From Beroe forskalii (lineage: Eukaryota > Ctenophora > Nuda > Beroida > Beroidae), in contig WFMF01000015.1 of assembly GCA_011033025.1 (NCBI GenBank), positions 186,001 to 250,000 of the forward strand: a stretch of 64,000 nucleotides of DNA, given 5' to 3'. The translations under genes were made by a program, and so were the position numbers. Shown here piece by piece: positions 53,931 to 64,000 of this stretch. Each line of letters starts with the position of its first letter. Position 1 is the first letter of the stretch. Under the pieces are notes generated by a model that saw only the letters and a program-made list of their open reading frames with translations, ran no database searches and was not told the origin of the DNA.

Positions 53931-56900
53931 ATGACGACTAAGCAACTGGTGATTCTAACCTTGACGGTGCTAATGCTTATAGGTCAGTATTGAAAAGTTG
54001 TTTTTCTTCGTCAATATGTGAAGGAATAGAAATGACGGACGGGCTAGACTTTTGGGCCATTGGGCCGTGGTAGCTTGCGCATGTATACAGATCGCTCGAT
54101 TGACGGTGGGCTAGATACATAGCTGCCGAACCTTGAGAATTTCTTTTTGGGGCACTTTTTGGCCCAAAAAGGAGGGCAAATCCCATAAAAAAGAGTGCAA
54201 TTTTTTGTGTATTTCTCTCGTGAAAAAGTGTGTCGACCTTTTTTTAGGTATATTTTCAGATAAATTTTCGGTCAAAAAATATGTCGACCTTTTTTTAGGT
54301 ATATTTAAAGAATAAGTATATTTTCACGATAGGTATATTTTTGAAAAGCCCAAAAATGAGGGCAAATTGTTCGAAAAGAGGGCAAAAAAGAGGGTTCGGA
54401 GGGCAAGGTCCAAAAAGGAGGGCATGAGAGGGCGCCCTCCCAAAAAGAGGGCAGTTCGGCAGCTATGGCTAGATAACGACGCGCAAATTTACCGTACACA
54501 CCACAACTTTATCTGTAAAGTTTATCGAAAGTACATTTAAATTGTGTGTCTTTAACAAGCCCTCCGTCCGTGTCATCAACAAACATTACAATTATACGAG
54601 AAAAACCGTTGCATTTTATCTTTAATTGGACGTATAGTCAATTGGACGTATATTAAATTGCAAATATGTTTTAATGGTAGTGTATCATGTTAGTAAGGAA
54701 AACTATAGCAATGCACCGATATGGCGTGCGCGGCGCGCTTAACTTCTATTCGGGGAATTAAGAAAAATTGAAATCATTTTTATGAGATCTGTAAATCACA
54801 TCAACATTATTACTTAATTGAGAAAATGAAACCGAAATCATATAGTCGGCGGTCGCAGTCAATGGTTAAGTACATTTGATTTAGAACGTTTGATAATAGC
54901 CTACGCTATTATCAAACGTTTCTATTAAATTTATAACTTTGTGAAACACGCGCAATGTTGCGCGTGCGCGGCTTAAAACTCTGAATGCACAATACCACGT
55001 ATTATAAATTTGCATTCCACCTTTCCTTGGCATTACGTTAAAAAGTTTTGACGTATTTGTGCTGTGTATTTATGCTTTATACAATTGACTCGTGAACACT
55101 GAACTTCCACCACTGAATGACGTTTTCACTAATTTTGAAAAAAAATACGCGAACTTTTCTACAGGAGCCAATATGCCGTACTTTTTAACGATTTTTGAAA
55201 TAATTTAACAACCCTGAATTATTATGATTTTTAGTGACCTACATTCTACATAGTGGAATATATCCTCTTTTTCAGGAAAAGGCGCAGCAAAGTACAAGGA
55301 AAGTGTCGGAGCTTGCCGGGCTTTGGACGGAAAGGGCACGGCAGGACTGACATACTACGGGGACACTAAGTGCGTAGAGCGATGCGACAGTGATGCGACC
55401 TGCACTGGATACGTCATGAGCAGCACTTGGTGTGAAACCTACCACAATGAGCCCGTTACTGGAGATGGATCGACACAGTGGAGATGCCACACAAAAGGTA
55501 ATGATAAATGCTATCCCAGGGGGTCCATTGGGTCATTATCTCTCTGGGGATCCACCCCTCACATACCAACACTGCAGGGACAACTCCAGAAGTCCAGGAC
55601 CCACGAAACGCCATTTTGAATCTTTCCTATTCACGTAGGGGTGTGGTGGGATGGGGTTGAAATCCACGAGTCCAGCCTAAAATTGCTCCGAATTTCTCCG
55701 ATAAAAAAGCACCATTTTGAAAGACCCCAAACTCCTAAACAAAGATTGTACCAGTGCTCTATTCCATGTGTCACATTTTCTTAACATGCTACGTTCCATG
55801 TGTCACATTTTCTTAACAAAAGGTACAATTTCGGAAAAAGGTCAAAAAATCAGAAAAATTGTCCCATATCAAAAAAACGCCCAAATATTGATGGTCATAT
55901 ATAAGTAAAGTTGTATATGACCACAAAATTTGGGCGGTTCTTTTGATGTGGAACCCCCAACCATACCAATGGGCAATGACCCCTGGCGGACCCTTTATTG
56001 ACCCCTGACCAGATTGGTACCATGTATGAAAAAACCTGATCAAAAATAGTACTTTTGGCAAGAAATTGGATTAAACCTCTGTAAACCTCTACAAATTAGA
56101 CCCCATTTGCCAATGTTCACCCCCCCCAAACCCGGGATTGCCTCCTAACACGACCCTACAGAACAGGAGAAAGAGGAGGAAGAGAAGACTTCCTTTACGA
56201 CTACTGTCGGAGCTTGCCGGGCTTTGGACGGCAAGGGCACGGCAGGACTGAAATACTACGGGGACACTGATTGCGAAGAGCGATGCGGCAGTGATGCGAC
56301 CTGCACTGGATACGTCATGGGCAGCACTTGGTGTGAAACCTACCACAATGAGCCCGTTACTGGAGATGGAAGGACACAATTTACTTGCCACACGAAAGGT
56401 AGGTGTGTCATTCCATCCATTAATCACAGCAAGCCTCACTTGTTTTAGACGTCCTAAACAGTCCGACTGCAATGTTGCAATGTAATACATATTGGCTTAT
56501 TTCATTTGCTTTGGTATGGGTAAGATTCTATGTTGGCGTGCGCTAAAGCTGTCTTCATGATGTACCAGTTTAGCAGCAAAGTTTAATGGACTGAGAATAA
56601 TCGATAGTATGAATGGCGCCAAAGTTTAATGACTACCTATATACCTATTGAAAATAGGTGGCCCCTTAGACCGTTCAATTCTTTTCAATGAAATACGTGT
56701 TAACCTTAAACGACTCATTATTAACAATATTTTGGAACACAAGGTAGAAGCTTTCAATAAACTCATAGAGCTATTATTGGGGGCCGGAAAGCTGAAGCCC
56801 GAAAACCTAACTGAAAGATAGGAAAGCGTTTTTGGGCTTCACCCCCTAACCTTCAAGGATTAGGACAGGAACAAAATTTATTGGATATTACATCAACATG

Positions 56901-58976
56901 CATAAACTTTGACTATACCATCATGCATTCCAGTTCCCATTATATCTGGTTTCACTTGTCAGGTTTAATCCCAAATTTAATTAAAGCCAATAGAAAACAA
57001 TATGTGAACTTCCTGGTCCTAAAATAACTTTCTCATTTCAGTGGCTAACCTTTGTGAGGACAGTAATGGAAAAGGGTATCCGATGGGTGGATCCTATATC
57101 GATGACAACAATGCTCGATGTACCTGTGGTGAAGATGGAAACTTTGTCTGCCTGTGTGAAGGGGGCCAAGTATCCTGCCCTGCGGGACAACAGAAATGGA
57201 CTGATCAGGTGACATGTCAATCTAGCTGTGTACCCAACACAGGGATTTGTTCCAGCTCAGGAGACCCTCACTACCGGACCTTTGACGGGAAGTACTTTGA
57301 CTTCCACGGGACCTGCACCTACCAGGCAGCAAGTTGCGACGACTTCACCATCTTCTTCAAGAATGTGGACCTCTATGGCAGGGCTCCTAGATTCACTGGT
57401 CGAGCAGAGTTGCACTTCTCTGGCAAGACTTTCAGCATCGCTAACAACTATGTTGCTAAAGTTGATGGAGTCTCCGTCCAACTGCCATACGTGAAGACTT
57501 ACACCAATGGCGACAAAGTGAAGATAGAGAACAACGGACAGCTTGAGATCGTGCTCTACCAGCCTAGCCAAGGCAGACTTCCAGCTGCCAGAGTGCGAGG
57601 ATCACACATGGGCAGATACATGAACGCGGACATCTACCTGCACGGGTCCTGTGCTGCTGTAACAGAGGGACTCTGTGGCAACTTCAACGGAAACCCTGGA
57701 GACGACCTGGTAGGAGGAGACCCCAACTCCGCAGGCAATCATTTCCAGGAGTACGACGAGAACTGTCCTGCTCCTCCAGCTCCCCCTCACCCTTGTGATG
57801 ATGTGGACGATGGACACAGACTGGCTGCAGAGATCTGCGATGATTTGAAAGGAAGCCCCTTCTCTGCTTGCCTCAACACCGTCTCAATCGGGGATGCAGA
57901 AGGCGGAATTTACCACAACTGCATGATTGATGTCTGCAATAGCTTCATCGACAAGAGCGCCGCATGCTCTATCTATGACAATTATGCCACAACCTGTATC
58001 CAGAACGGAGTTGACATTTCCAACTGGAGAGAATCAGTGGATTACTGCCCTTACGACTGCCCTGCAGGGTTAGTCTACCAATCTGCTGGCCCTCTGCCAG
58101 CTCCCACCTGCCTGGAGAGAAACCCTGAGTCTGAGGGGACAGCCAGGGGTTGTTTCTGTCCTTCCGGACAATTCCTACAAGATGATGTCTGCGTGAGTCC
58201 AGACCAGTGCAAGTGTTTGTATGAAGGACTGTTCTACAACGTTGGGGACTCAATAGACAAGACAGGAGAGTGTCAGAGATGCTCCTTGTGAGACTGCTGG
58301 GGACATGTCTTGCTCTGATCTGCCCTGTCCTGCTCTCTCCTGTGCAGCTAATGAGATAGAAGCTGTGAAGGCTGACGACTGCTGTCCGTTCTGTTCAGCA
58401 GACTGGGTCAAAGCACTAAACCCTGAAGTGGAGGTAACAGTGGGCCAGGGAATGGCTTTAACGTGCGAAATCGATGCTGATGGGGTCCTGAAGAAAGACA
58501 TCAAGTGGTTCAAAGGCGATGAGGAGGTAACAGAAGGCATTTCTAAGAACAGGGAAGTTCTGAAAGTTAAATCAGCAAGTGAGGAAGATGCTGGAGAGTG
58601 GAGGTGTCAAGCTTCTCTTGGAGACAAGACTGCAGATGCTTCTTTCACAGTGGCAGTCAATGTTCCTGTGGAACCTGAGCTAACTGTCGCTCCGAAGCAA
58701 TCATCAGTGAAATGCAAAGCTGGGAAATCCTGCAAGATATCCTTCACTGTGGATGTGAAGAGTGGAGAAAAGCTCCCAAAGAAAACCAACGTGAAGGTCT
58801 GTAAGTTTGTTAACGGTGCTCCTACAAATTGCAAGAAAGGAAAGGTTAAGAAGAATAAAATCAACATGAATGTGGGCAAGAAATTCAAGAATGACGTGGC
58901 AGGTGGTTACATGGCAGTGGTTTCCTACAATGGAAAAGATTATGAGTCGGAAACAACAAATGTAAGGGTAGGTTAA
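53931..58976 (+). CDS. Secreted PAN-like / VWD / C8 / TIL / Ig protein, with apparent frameshift
   Basis: Exons 53931-53982, 55276-55497, 56162-56398 and 57042 onward; phase-1 introns. Residues 1-17 form a signal peptide (MTTKQLVILTLTVLMLI). Exons 2 and 3 encode two very similar cysteine-rich modules (CRALDGKGTAGL, CTGYVM, WCETYHNEPVTGDG), PAN/apple-like. Exon 4: a VWC-like cysteine run (about 175-233), a VWD domain starting GDPHYRTFDGKYFDFHGTCT (244 on) with LCGNFNGNPGDDL, then C8- and TIL-like parts (ICDDLKGSPFSACL, CPAGLVYQSAG). The frame stops at 58,289-58,291. Two bases out of phase it reopens (CETAGDMSCSDLPCPALSC) through an Ig domain (VTVGQGMALTCEIDADG, EDAGEWRCQA) and a Lys-rich end, stopping at 58,976. 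The protein should be exported to mucus, matrix or body fluid; VWD assemblies polymerise by disulfides in mucins. The 586-residue truncated form is what the sequence as printed encodes. Confidence 0.8.
54118..54467. mobile_element. hAT-like MITE in intron 1
   Basis: TIRs CATAGCTGCCGAAC and GTTCGGCAGCTATG enclose about 350 bp and are flanked by the 8 bp duplication GCTAGATA on both sides (54,110-54,117 and 54,468-54,475). An 8 bp duplication is the hAT hallmark. The interior is rich in GAGGGC and repeats of TGTCGACCTTTTTTTAGGTA. Confidence 0.85.
54881..54921. repeat. Perfect short hairpin
   Basis: AACGTTTGATAATAGC, four-base loop, then GCTATTATCAAACGTT, in intron 1 of the VWD gene. Strong RNA hairpin potential; function unknown. 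Confidence 0.75.
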
Positions 58977-59246
58977 AATGGGCGGACTATTGTTCCTCGT
59001 TAAACACCTCACAATGATCTTCTGTGAGAAGAATCATTTGCAAATGGACGAATATTATTGCATGACAGAAAAAGGAAACTAGGCTCTTTTTAAGGCCTAA
59101 GTATGTAGAATTTATATGGAGTTTTAAACTGAAAGAGAGAAATAATGTAATCTTATGCATGAAAGTAGTTTGTTTTATTTCAAATTTAATTCTCATGTTC
59201 ATTAATCAGCTGTAGTCTGATTGACTTCACCAGATTAAAAATTTGA

Positions 59247-59252
59247 AATAAA
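59247..59252 (+). promoter_or_regulatory. Poly(A) signal after the VWD/Ig gene
   Basis: AATAAA about 270 bp beyond the distal stop (58,976), in an otherwise plain 3' flank. It supports transcription continuing through the Ig-coding part. Confidence 0.5.
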
Positions 59253-59369
59253 AATCACTGAGGGACGAGGGTGATGGCTGAGGGAAGAAATCCATCTCAC
59301 AAATCAAATATATCACAACAACTCTTTTGGGGTGGACTCTAGCTGAGTGAGGCTACTATTGAATTGATA

Positions 59370-60680
59370 AGGGACAATGAACTCTACTTCACAAGGCAAT
59401 CCGAATAAAGTATGTCTAGACGCATATTGGCAGGAAAGGGGGGGGGGAGGTCAACATAGGGATGAGACAGAGCGCATTCTCGGGGCGAATAATTAAATTG
59501 GGACTAAATTGAACATTCCTGGATCGACAGGCAATATCGTTGCTATCGATGCCTAAGCAGTCACTGTAGGAAGAGTTTGAGGTTCCAAAAACCCCGCTAT
59601 ACCTCCCTCAATGGCATAATTTTATGCTTGAAAAAACCGACTTCACAGCAGATGCGTTTTCCACAAATTTTATGAAATTGGACGAAAACGGGGCAGTCTC
59701 TGCTGTGATAAAACTATCAGATGAAACACTTCCGATTTGGTTTGCAAAGCTTTTCGAGATTCTGTTTAACAAAAGCACCGACTTTGCTGAGAGTTTAGGC
59801 CACTGTCTATCTTAGCCAAAATCGAAATTTTGATAATTTCCTCGTTTAGACCGATTTTACGACCATTGCCATTATTTATTGGACGACGTCATACGATATG
59901 TTTTAATTTATCAAAAGGGCAACAAACAAGTTTGATATCCGATGGCTTTCAGAACCCCAGCAAGTGATTTTGGGTGTAGCAGCCCTTACAAGGTCTTTTG
60001 TCGTCATAAAATACAGAGTATGATAATAAAACAAGGTTTTGAGTCCCAATGCTGTACACACAATCACACTATCTGTCTGGCTGCCTCGGCTTTTTACAGC
60101 CATTTAAGACGTAGTATGCCTGGTGGAACAATAGTTACGTAATTGAAACCTTATATCACAAAAATCATATTCTGGCTAAATATCGTATATTAATTTAGAA
60201 AATAATCAAAATACTTTAAAAGTTAGAGAAAATTTGAAATTTTGAAAGGCACCATAATTATTAAGTAGTGTCGCCTAATTATGGTGCCTTTCAAAATTTC
60301 AAATTTTCTCTAACTTTTAAAGTATTTTGATTATTTTCTAAATTAATATACGATATTTAGCCAGAATATGATTTTTGTGATATTAGGTTTCAAATACGTA
60401 ACTATTGTTCTACCAGGTATACTACGTCTTAAATGGCTGTAAAAAGCCGAGGCAGCTAGACAGATAGTGTGATTGTGTGTACAGCATTGGGACTTTTGGT
60501 TACTTAAAACCTTGTTTTATTATCATACTCTGATGTTTTAATTTATGATGCTCCCGATTTACGAGACAATTATTTGACTGTAATGATATTGCCAGATGCT
60601 ATCCCACAAGCCAAAGCAAAGTGAATTTGACAAGCTGCTAATCTATGTTCCTAATTCCATTTATTGCCAATTTAAAGGGA
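59370..60680. repeat. Dispersed repeat R4, copy 2 (interrupted by insertion)
   Basis: Same family and orientation as 52,950-53,600, but split at 59,911/60,547 by a 635 bp insertion bounded by a 14 bp direct repeat. Confidence 0.85.
59912..60546. mobile_element. Insertion with a ~519 bp palindrome
   Basis: The direct repeat ATGTTTTAATTTAT flanks the insertion (59,898-59,911 and 60,533-60,546). Inside, 60,014-60,532 is a long inverted repeat: CAGAGTATGATAATAAAACA to TGTTTTATTATCATACTCTG-type ends, arms of about 250 bp with few mismatches, axis near 60,268. About 100 bp on the left side are outside the palindrome. No coding capacity. Confidence 0.75.
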
Positions 60681-60699
60681 TCGTTCACATTTTATATTA

Positions 60700-61500
60700 T
60701 ACAAGAAAACCCGTTGGGCTTTCTCTTTAATTGGACGTATAGTCAGTTGGACGTACTATAAATTGAACAAAGTCATTGATGCAATTTTTCGTTACTGGGG
60801 GTTAAGTTGGGGTGCAACGTAACGAATTGACGAAATATTTACATAGAATTTGAATATGAATCAAAAAATAATGCAGATTTCGCGATTGAAAATTTATGTC
60901 GATAACACATAACAGTAGATAAGAAGACCTCAAGAACAATGGTTTTCTAATCAAAAGTTCAGATTCAGAGAAAAGATGAGCTACAAATTTGAATTCAAGC
61001 TCATTGAAATCAAAATTGTCCGCATTTTCATCTGTTTAGAACCCACTGGCCAATTCTAACTTGGGTAAATCTTAATTCCTCCTTCTGTCGAATCCTCGCA
61101 GCACACCATCGAAACTACAAATGTCATTATACGAAAGAATTATCGCTGATTTTCACAATGGAACAAAATGTTCAACTCTCCTACAATAGTGATTAGAGTT
61201 GATATTCTTCTGTCGTAAACTTTTTACCAAACTCGAAAATTCCATTGAGAACGTAAATCATGACTTTTAACAGTTGAAACGTTGCCAAAGTACACAGTAA
61301 CGAAATGGCAGATTTTTCGTTAAAATGCACGTGCAGTTTTTGCGCGCAATCACCAATCACCATAACGACGCACGCAACTGGTGAATCAAACCTATATTAT
61401 CTTGGTCTTGTTTTTAGCGAAACTTTTTCCAACTTTGAGCATTAATTACGGAAAATCTAAAGCCTAAATTCAATTAAAAATAACGCTTTCCTAGACGGAA
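60700..61500. mobile_element. R3 element copy (diverged)
   Basis: Begins TATACAAGAAAACCCGTTGG and follows the R3 copy at 23,092-24,235 in order: GTCATTGATGCAATTTTT, GGGGTGCAACGTAACGAA, AACGAAATGGCAGATT, AATGCACGTGCAGTTTT and CCAACTTTGAGC. Internal part partly deleted. Confidence 0.7.
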
Positions 61501-61566
61501 TTTCAACTCCGTTTTTAGCCGGCGTATGGGCCCGACTAAGCAGGGTGCTTAAACCCCCTTAATCCT

Positions 61567-62176
61567 AGAAGGCCCGTTGGGCCTTCTAGGTCACAGGACA
61601 CCCGACCATTTCAATGCTGGCTACAGAGTACCACAATGGTAACATATAATTGCACTAACCAGGACCCTGGTTTCTTAAAATATGGACATACACAGTAATT
61701 TCAAAATTCATGGATCACAACGCAGATTTCGTAAATATTGAATTATAGAAATTAATGACAAAAACAAATGTTTGTAAAGCGTATGAAATTGAAACATGAT
61801 CAATTGCGTTTTTAAAGTTTGGGAGATTCTAAAGTGTTATCTAACACTGAGTAAGTCATTGATGCAATTTTTTGCTACTGGGGGTGGGGTGCAACGTAAC
61901 CAAATTCCGAAATATTCACATAGGCTTTGAGAACAAATGTAAAAAATTTACGATTGCATATATTAACCTCGAGCAAACAGTTGGTAATTAAGAAGAACTC
62001 AAGAACATAATTTTCCAATCAAAAGTTCAGATTCGGAGAATAGATGGGCAAGAAATTTGAATCCAAGCTCATTGAAATAAAAATTGTTCGCATTTTTATC
62101 CGTTTATAACCCACTTCTAACTTGAGTAAATATAAATTTTTCCTTCCGTCGAATTCTACAATTAATATCTTTAGTA
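61567..62176. mobile_element. R3 element copy, truncated
   Basis: Starts CTAGAAGGCCCGTTGGGCCT and GGTCACAGGACACCCGACC like the 23 kb copy and runs in parallel to CCTTCCGTCGAATTCT. It is then cut at the TA where the TIR element at 62,177 begins. Confidence 0.75.
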
Positions 62177-63982
62177 CAGTCAAATCTGGCAAAAAATAGC
62201 CAAAAAAGTGGACAAATTCGACTCCAAGCGATTTTGCGTGGTTTCCATGGTTTTTTGCATGAAAAATCGATCTAGCAACTTTCCACACCTCTCCGAGTTG
62301 TGGAAAGTGCCAAAAAATCGATTCTTAGCCGAGGAGCAGCCGACTGATATGTAAAAATCGTATCTCGGCTCAGGAAGGTCGTAGAGACTTCATCTTGGGC
62401 GGAAAATGTGTGTAATGGCCATGTTTATGTACAACTTGTTAATAAACATATGCTCTAAAATGCTCACAAACTGAGTTATGGGCCAAAAACCATTTTTGGG
62501 GCACCCGCTTGGCCTAATTTAGGCTATTTCGATATCTTGGCTCAGGAAGGTCGTAGAGACTCCATCTTGGGCGGAAAATGTGTGCAATGAGCATGTTTAT
62601 GTACAATTGTTAATAGACAAATGCTCTGAAATAATCAGGAACTGAGTTATGGGCCAAAAACCATTTTTGGGGCACCCGCATGGCCTAATTTAGGCTATTT
62701 CGATATCTTGGCTCAGGAAGGTCGTAGAGACTTCTTCTTGGGTGGAAAATGTGCGCAATGGCCATGTTTATATACGACTTGTTAATAAAAATATGCTCTG
62801 AAATGCTCACAAACCGAGTTATGGGCCAAAAACCATTTTTTGGGGCACCCGCATGGCTTTATTTAGAGTATTTCGGTATCTTGGCTCAGGAAGGTCGTAG
62901 AGACTTCATCTTGGGTGGAAAATGTGCGCAATGGCCATTTTTATATACGACTTGTTGATAAACATATGCTCTGAAATGCTCACAAACCGAGTTAGGGGCC
63001 AAAAACCATTTTTTGGGGCACCCGCATGGCCTAATTTAGAGTATTTCGGTATCTTGGCTCAGGAAGGTCGTAGAGACTTCATCTTGGGTGGAAAATGTGC
63101 GCAATGGCCATTTTTATACACGACTTGTTGATAAACATATGCTCTAAGATGCTCACAAACTGAGTTATGGGCCCATAATCATTTATGAGGCACCCTCATG
63201 GTTTAACGCAAGGTGTTTCAGCATTTCGGTGCCTTGCCTCTTGGCTCAGGAAACATGCAGATATTTGGTTTTGGAGTTTTGGGTTGTGTGTGCGCAGTTT
63301 ATTGACAACTTTTAAACAAACTTGCACCATAAAATGTTCGAAGGCCGAATCATGAGCCAAAACTGGTCTCAGGACACCCATGAGGTGATTTCCATGCTTC
63401 AGCTAAGGAAGGTCGTAGAGAATTCATTTTCGGTGTGAAAACTATATGCATTATGCAATGGTCATGTTTCTTATATACGTCATGATTTGCTCATAAAGAT
63501 TTGCTCTGGAATACCAACAACTCAAAAATTCGGTTTGAGTCTAGTACTCTAGTAGGAGTCGAATGCCAAGGCTGCGAACCAATATATATGGTCCAACCCA
63601 AATCAAAATATCTACGGCTTTACTGAGTCAAGACGCCGAAATACCCTGAATTAAACCATGAGGGTGCCCAAAAAATGGTTATGGGCCGATAACTCAGTTT
63701 GTGAGCAATCTATAGCATATGTTTATTAACAAGTTGTATATAAACATGGCCATTACACACATTTTCCGCCCAAGATGAAGTCTCTACGACCTTCCTGAGC
63801 CGAGATACGATTTTTTACATATCAGTCGGCTGCGCCTCGGCTAAAAATCGATTTTTCGGCACTTTCCACAACTCGGAGAGGTGTGGAAAGTTGCTAGATC
63901 AATTTTTCATGCGAAAAACCATGGAAACCACGCAAAGTCGCTTGGAGTCGAATTTGTCCACTTTTAAATCCAATTTTGACTG
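62177..63982. mobile_element. TIR element with internal ~172 bp tandem repeats
   Basis: Flanked by TA on both sides. Left end CAGTCAAATCTGG, right end TTTTGACTG. TIRs of about 290 bp (62,177 to about 62,480 and about 63,650 to 63,982, inverted) share the phrase GTGGACAAATTCGACTCCAA and GGAAGGTCGTAGAGACTTCA. Between them a unit of 171-173 bp starting GCTCAGGAAGGTCGTAGAGA repeats at 62,368, 62,540, 62,711, 62,884 and 63,057, then degrades. No transposase; a non-autonomous Tc1/mariner-type element is the best guess from the TA duplication. Confidence 0.8.
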
Positions 63983-64000
63983 TACCTACTTTACATAAAT

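Noticed and set aside
57257-58540. Several minus-strand ORFs over the VWD gene
   Set aside because: Antisense shadows of a GC-richer coding exon.
62749-63131. Repeated ORFs with MCAMAMFIYDLL
   Set aside because: Frames inside the 172 bp tandem units of a transposon.

Overview
The window is animal (metazoan) nuclear DNA. The evidence is multi-exon genes with GT-AG and a few GC-AG introns, typical animal families (CHMP7, SRD5A3, a SET/MYND protein, a Tudor protein, secreted PAN, CCP, VWD and Ig mosaic proteins), a eukaryotic tRNA-Trp, LINE fragments, and many palindromic or terminal-inverted-repeat (TIR) elements. The repeat style, with long TIRs around internal 160-170 bp tandem repeats, recalls marine invertebrates such as molluscs, but the phylum cannot be fixed from the sequence alone. 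No bacterial-type operon, CRISPR array or phage region is present.

Layout. 0-11.8 kb is almost gene-free: a 20 bp minisatellite, three identical tRNA-Trp genes, a 7.4 kb nested inverted-repeat structure (2.5-9.9 kb) and a T-rich low-complexity block. 11.8-27.5 kb is a large inverted duplication with a single-copy spacer at 18.1-22.3 kb. The right arm carries a complete nine-exon CHMP7 gene (21,873-26,613, +). The left arm carries a 5'-truncated, decayed CHMP7 copy (minus) whose tail has exploded into about 45 copies of a 51 bp minisatellite. The spacer holds an intronless SET/MYND methyltransferase-like gene and a degraded LINE ORF1. 29.1-32.5 kb is a seven-exon secreted protein gene (minus) with all introns in phase 1. 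34.5-36.0 kb is SRD5A3 (polyprenol reductase). 36.4-40.0 kb is a 1,199-residue single-ORF protein with four zinc fingers, a BTB-like domain and a repeated, unrecognised ~200-residue module. 41.7-49.2 kb holds a nested fold-back and a ~3.3 kb tandem duplication containing the last three exons of a Tudor-domain gene, whose Tudor exons lie at 50.4-50.9 kb. 51.7-53.6 kb is repeats and a LINE reverse-transcriptase tail. 53.9-59.3 kb is a secreted PAN-like/VWD/C8/TIL/Ig gene with an apparent 2-nt frameshift. 60-64 kb is transposon-derived.

The genes do not form one pathway. CHMP7 serves ESCRT-III at the nuclear envelope, SRD5A3 serves dolichol synthesis, and the two secreted proteins look like mucus, matrix or recognition factors. 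The most distinctive biology is genome-structural: one inverted duplication giving an intact and a decaying paralogue, a minisatellite that encodes the last residues of a protein, a minisatellite that multiplies a splice donor, an intron bounded by a 13 bp direct repeat, and duplicated alternative 3' exons. Exon boundaries were assigned by eye from reading frame, splice consensus and remembered family conservation; none has transcript support.
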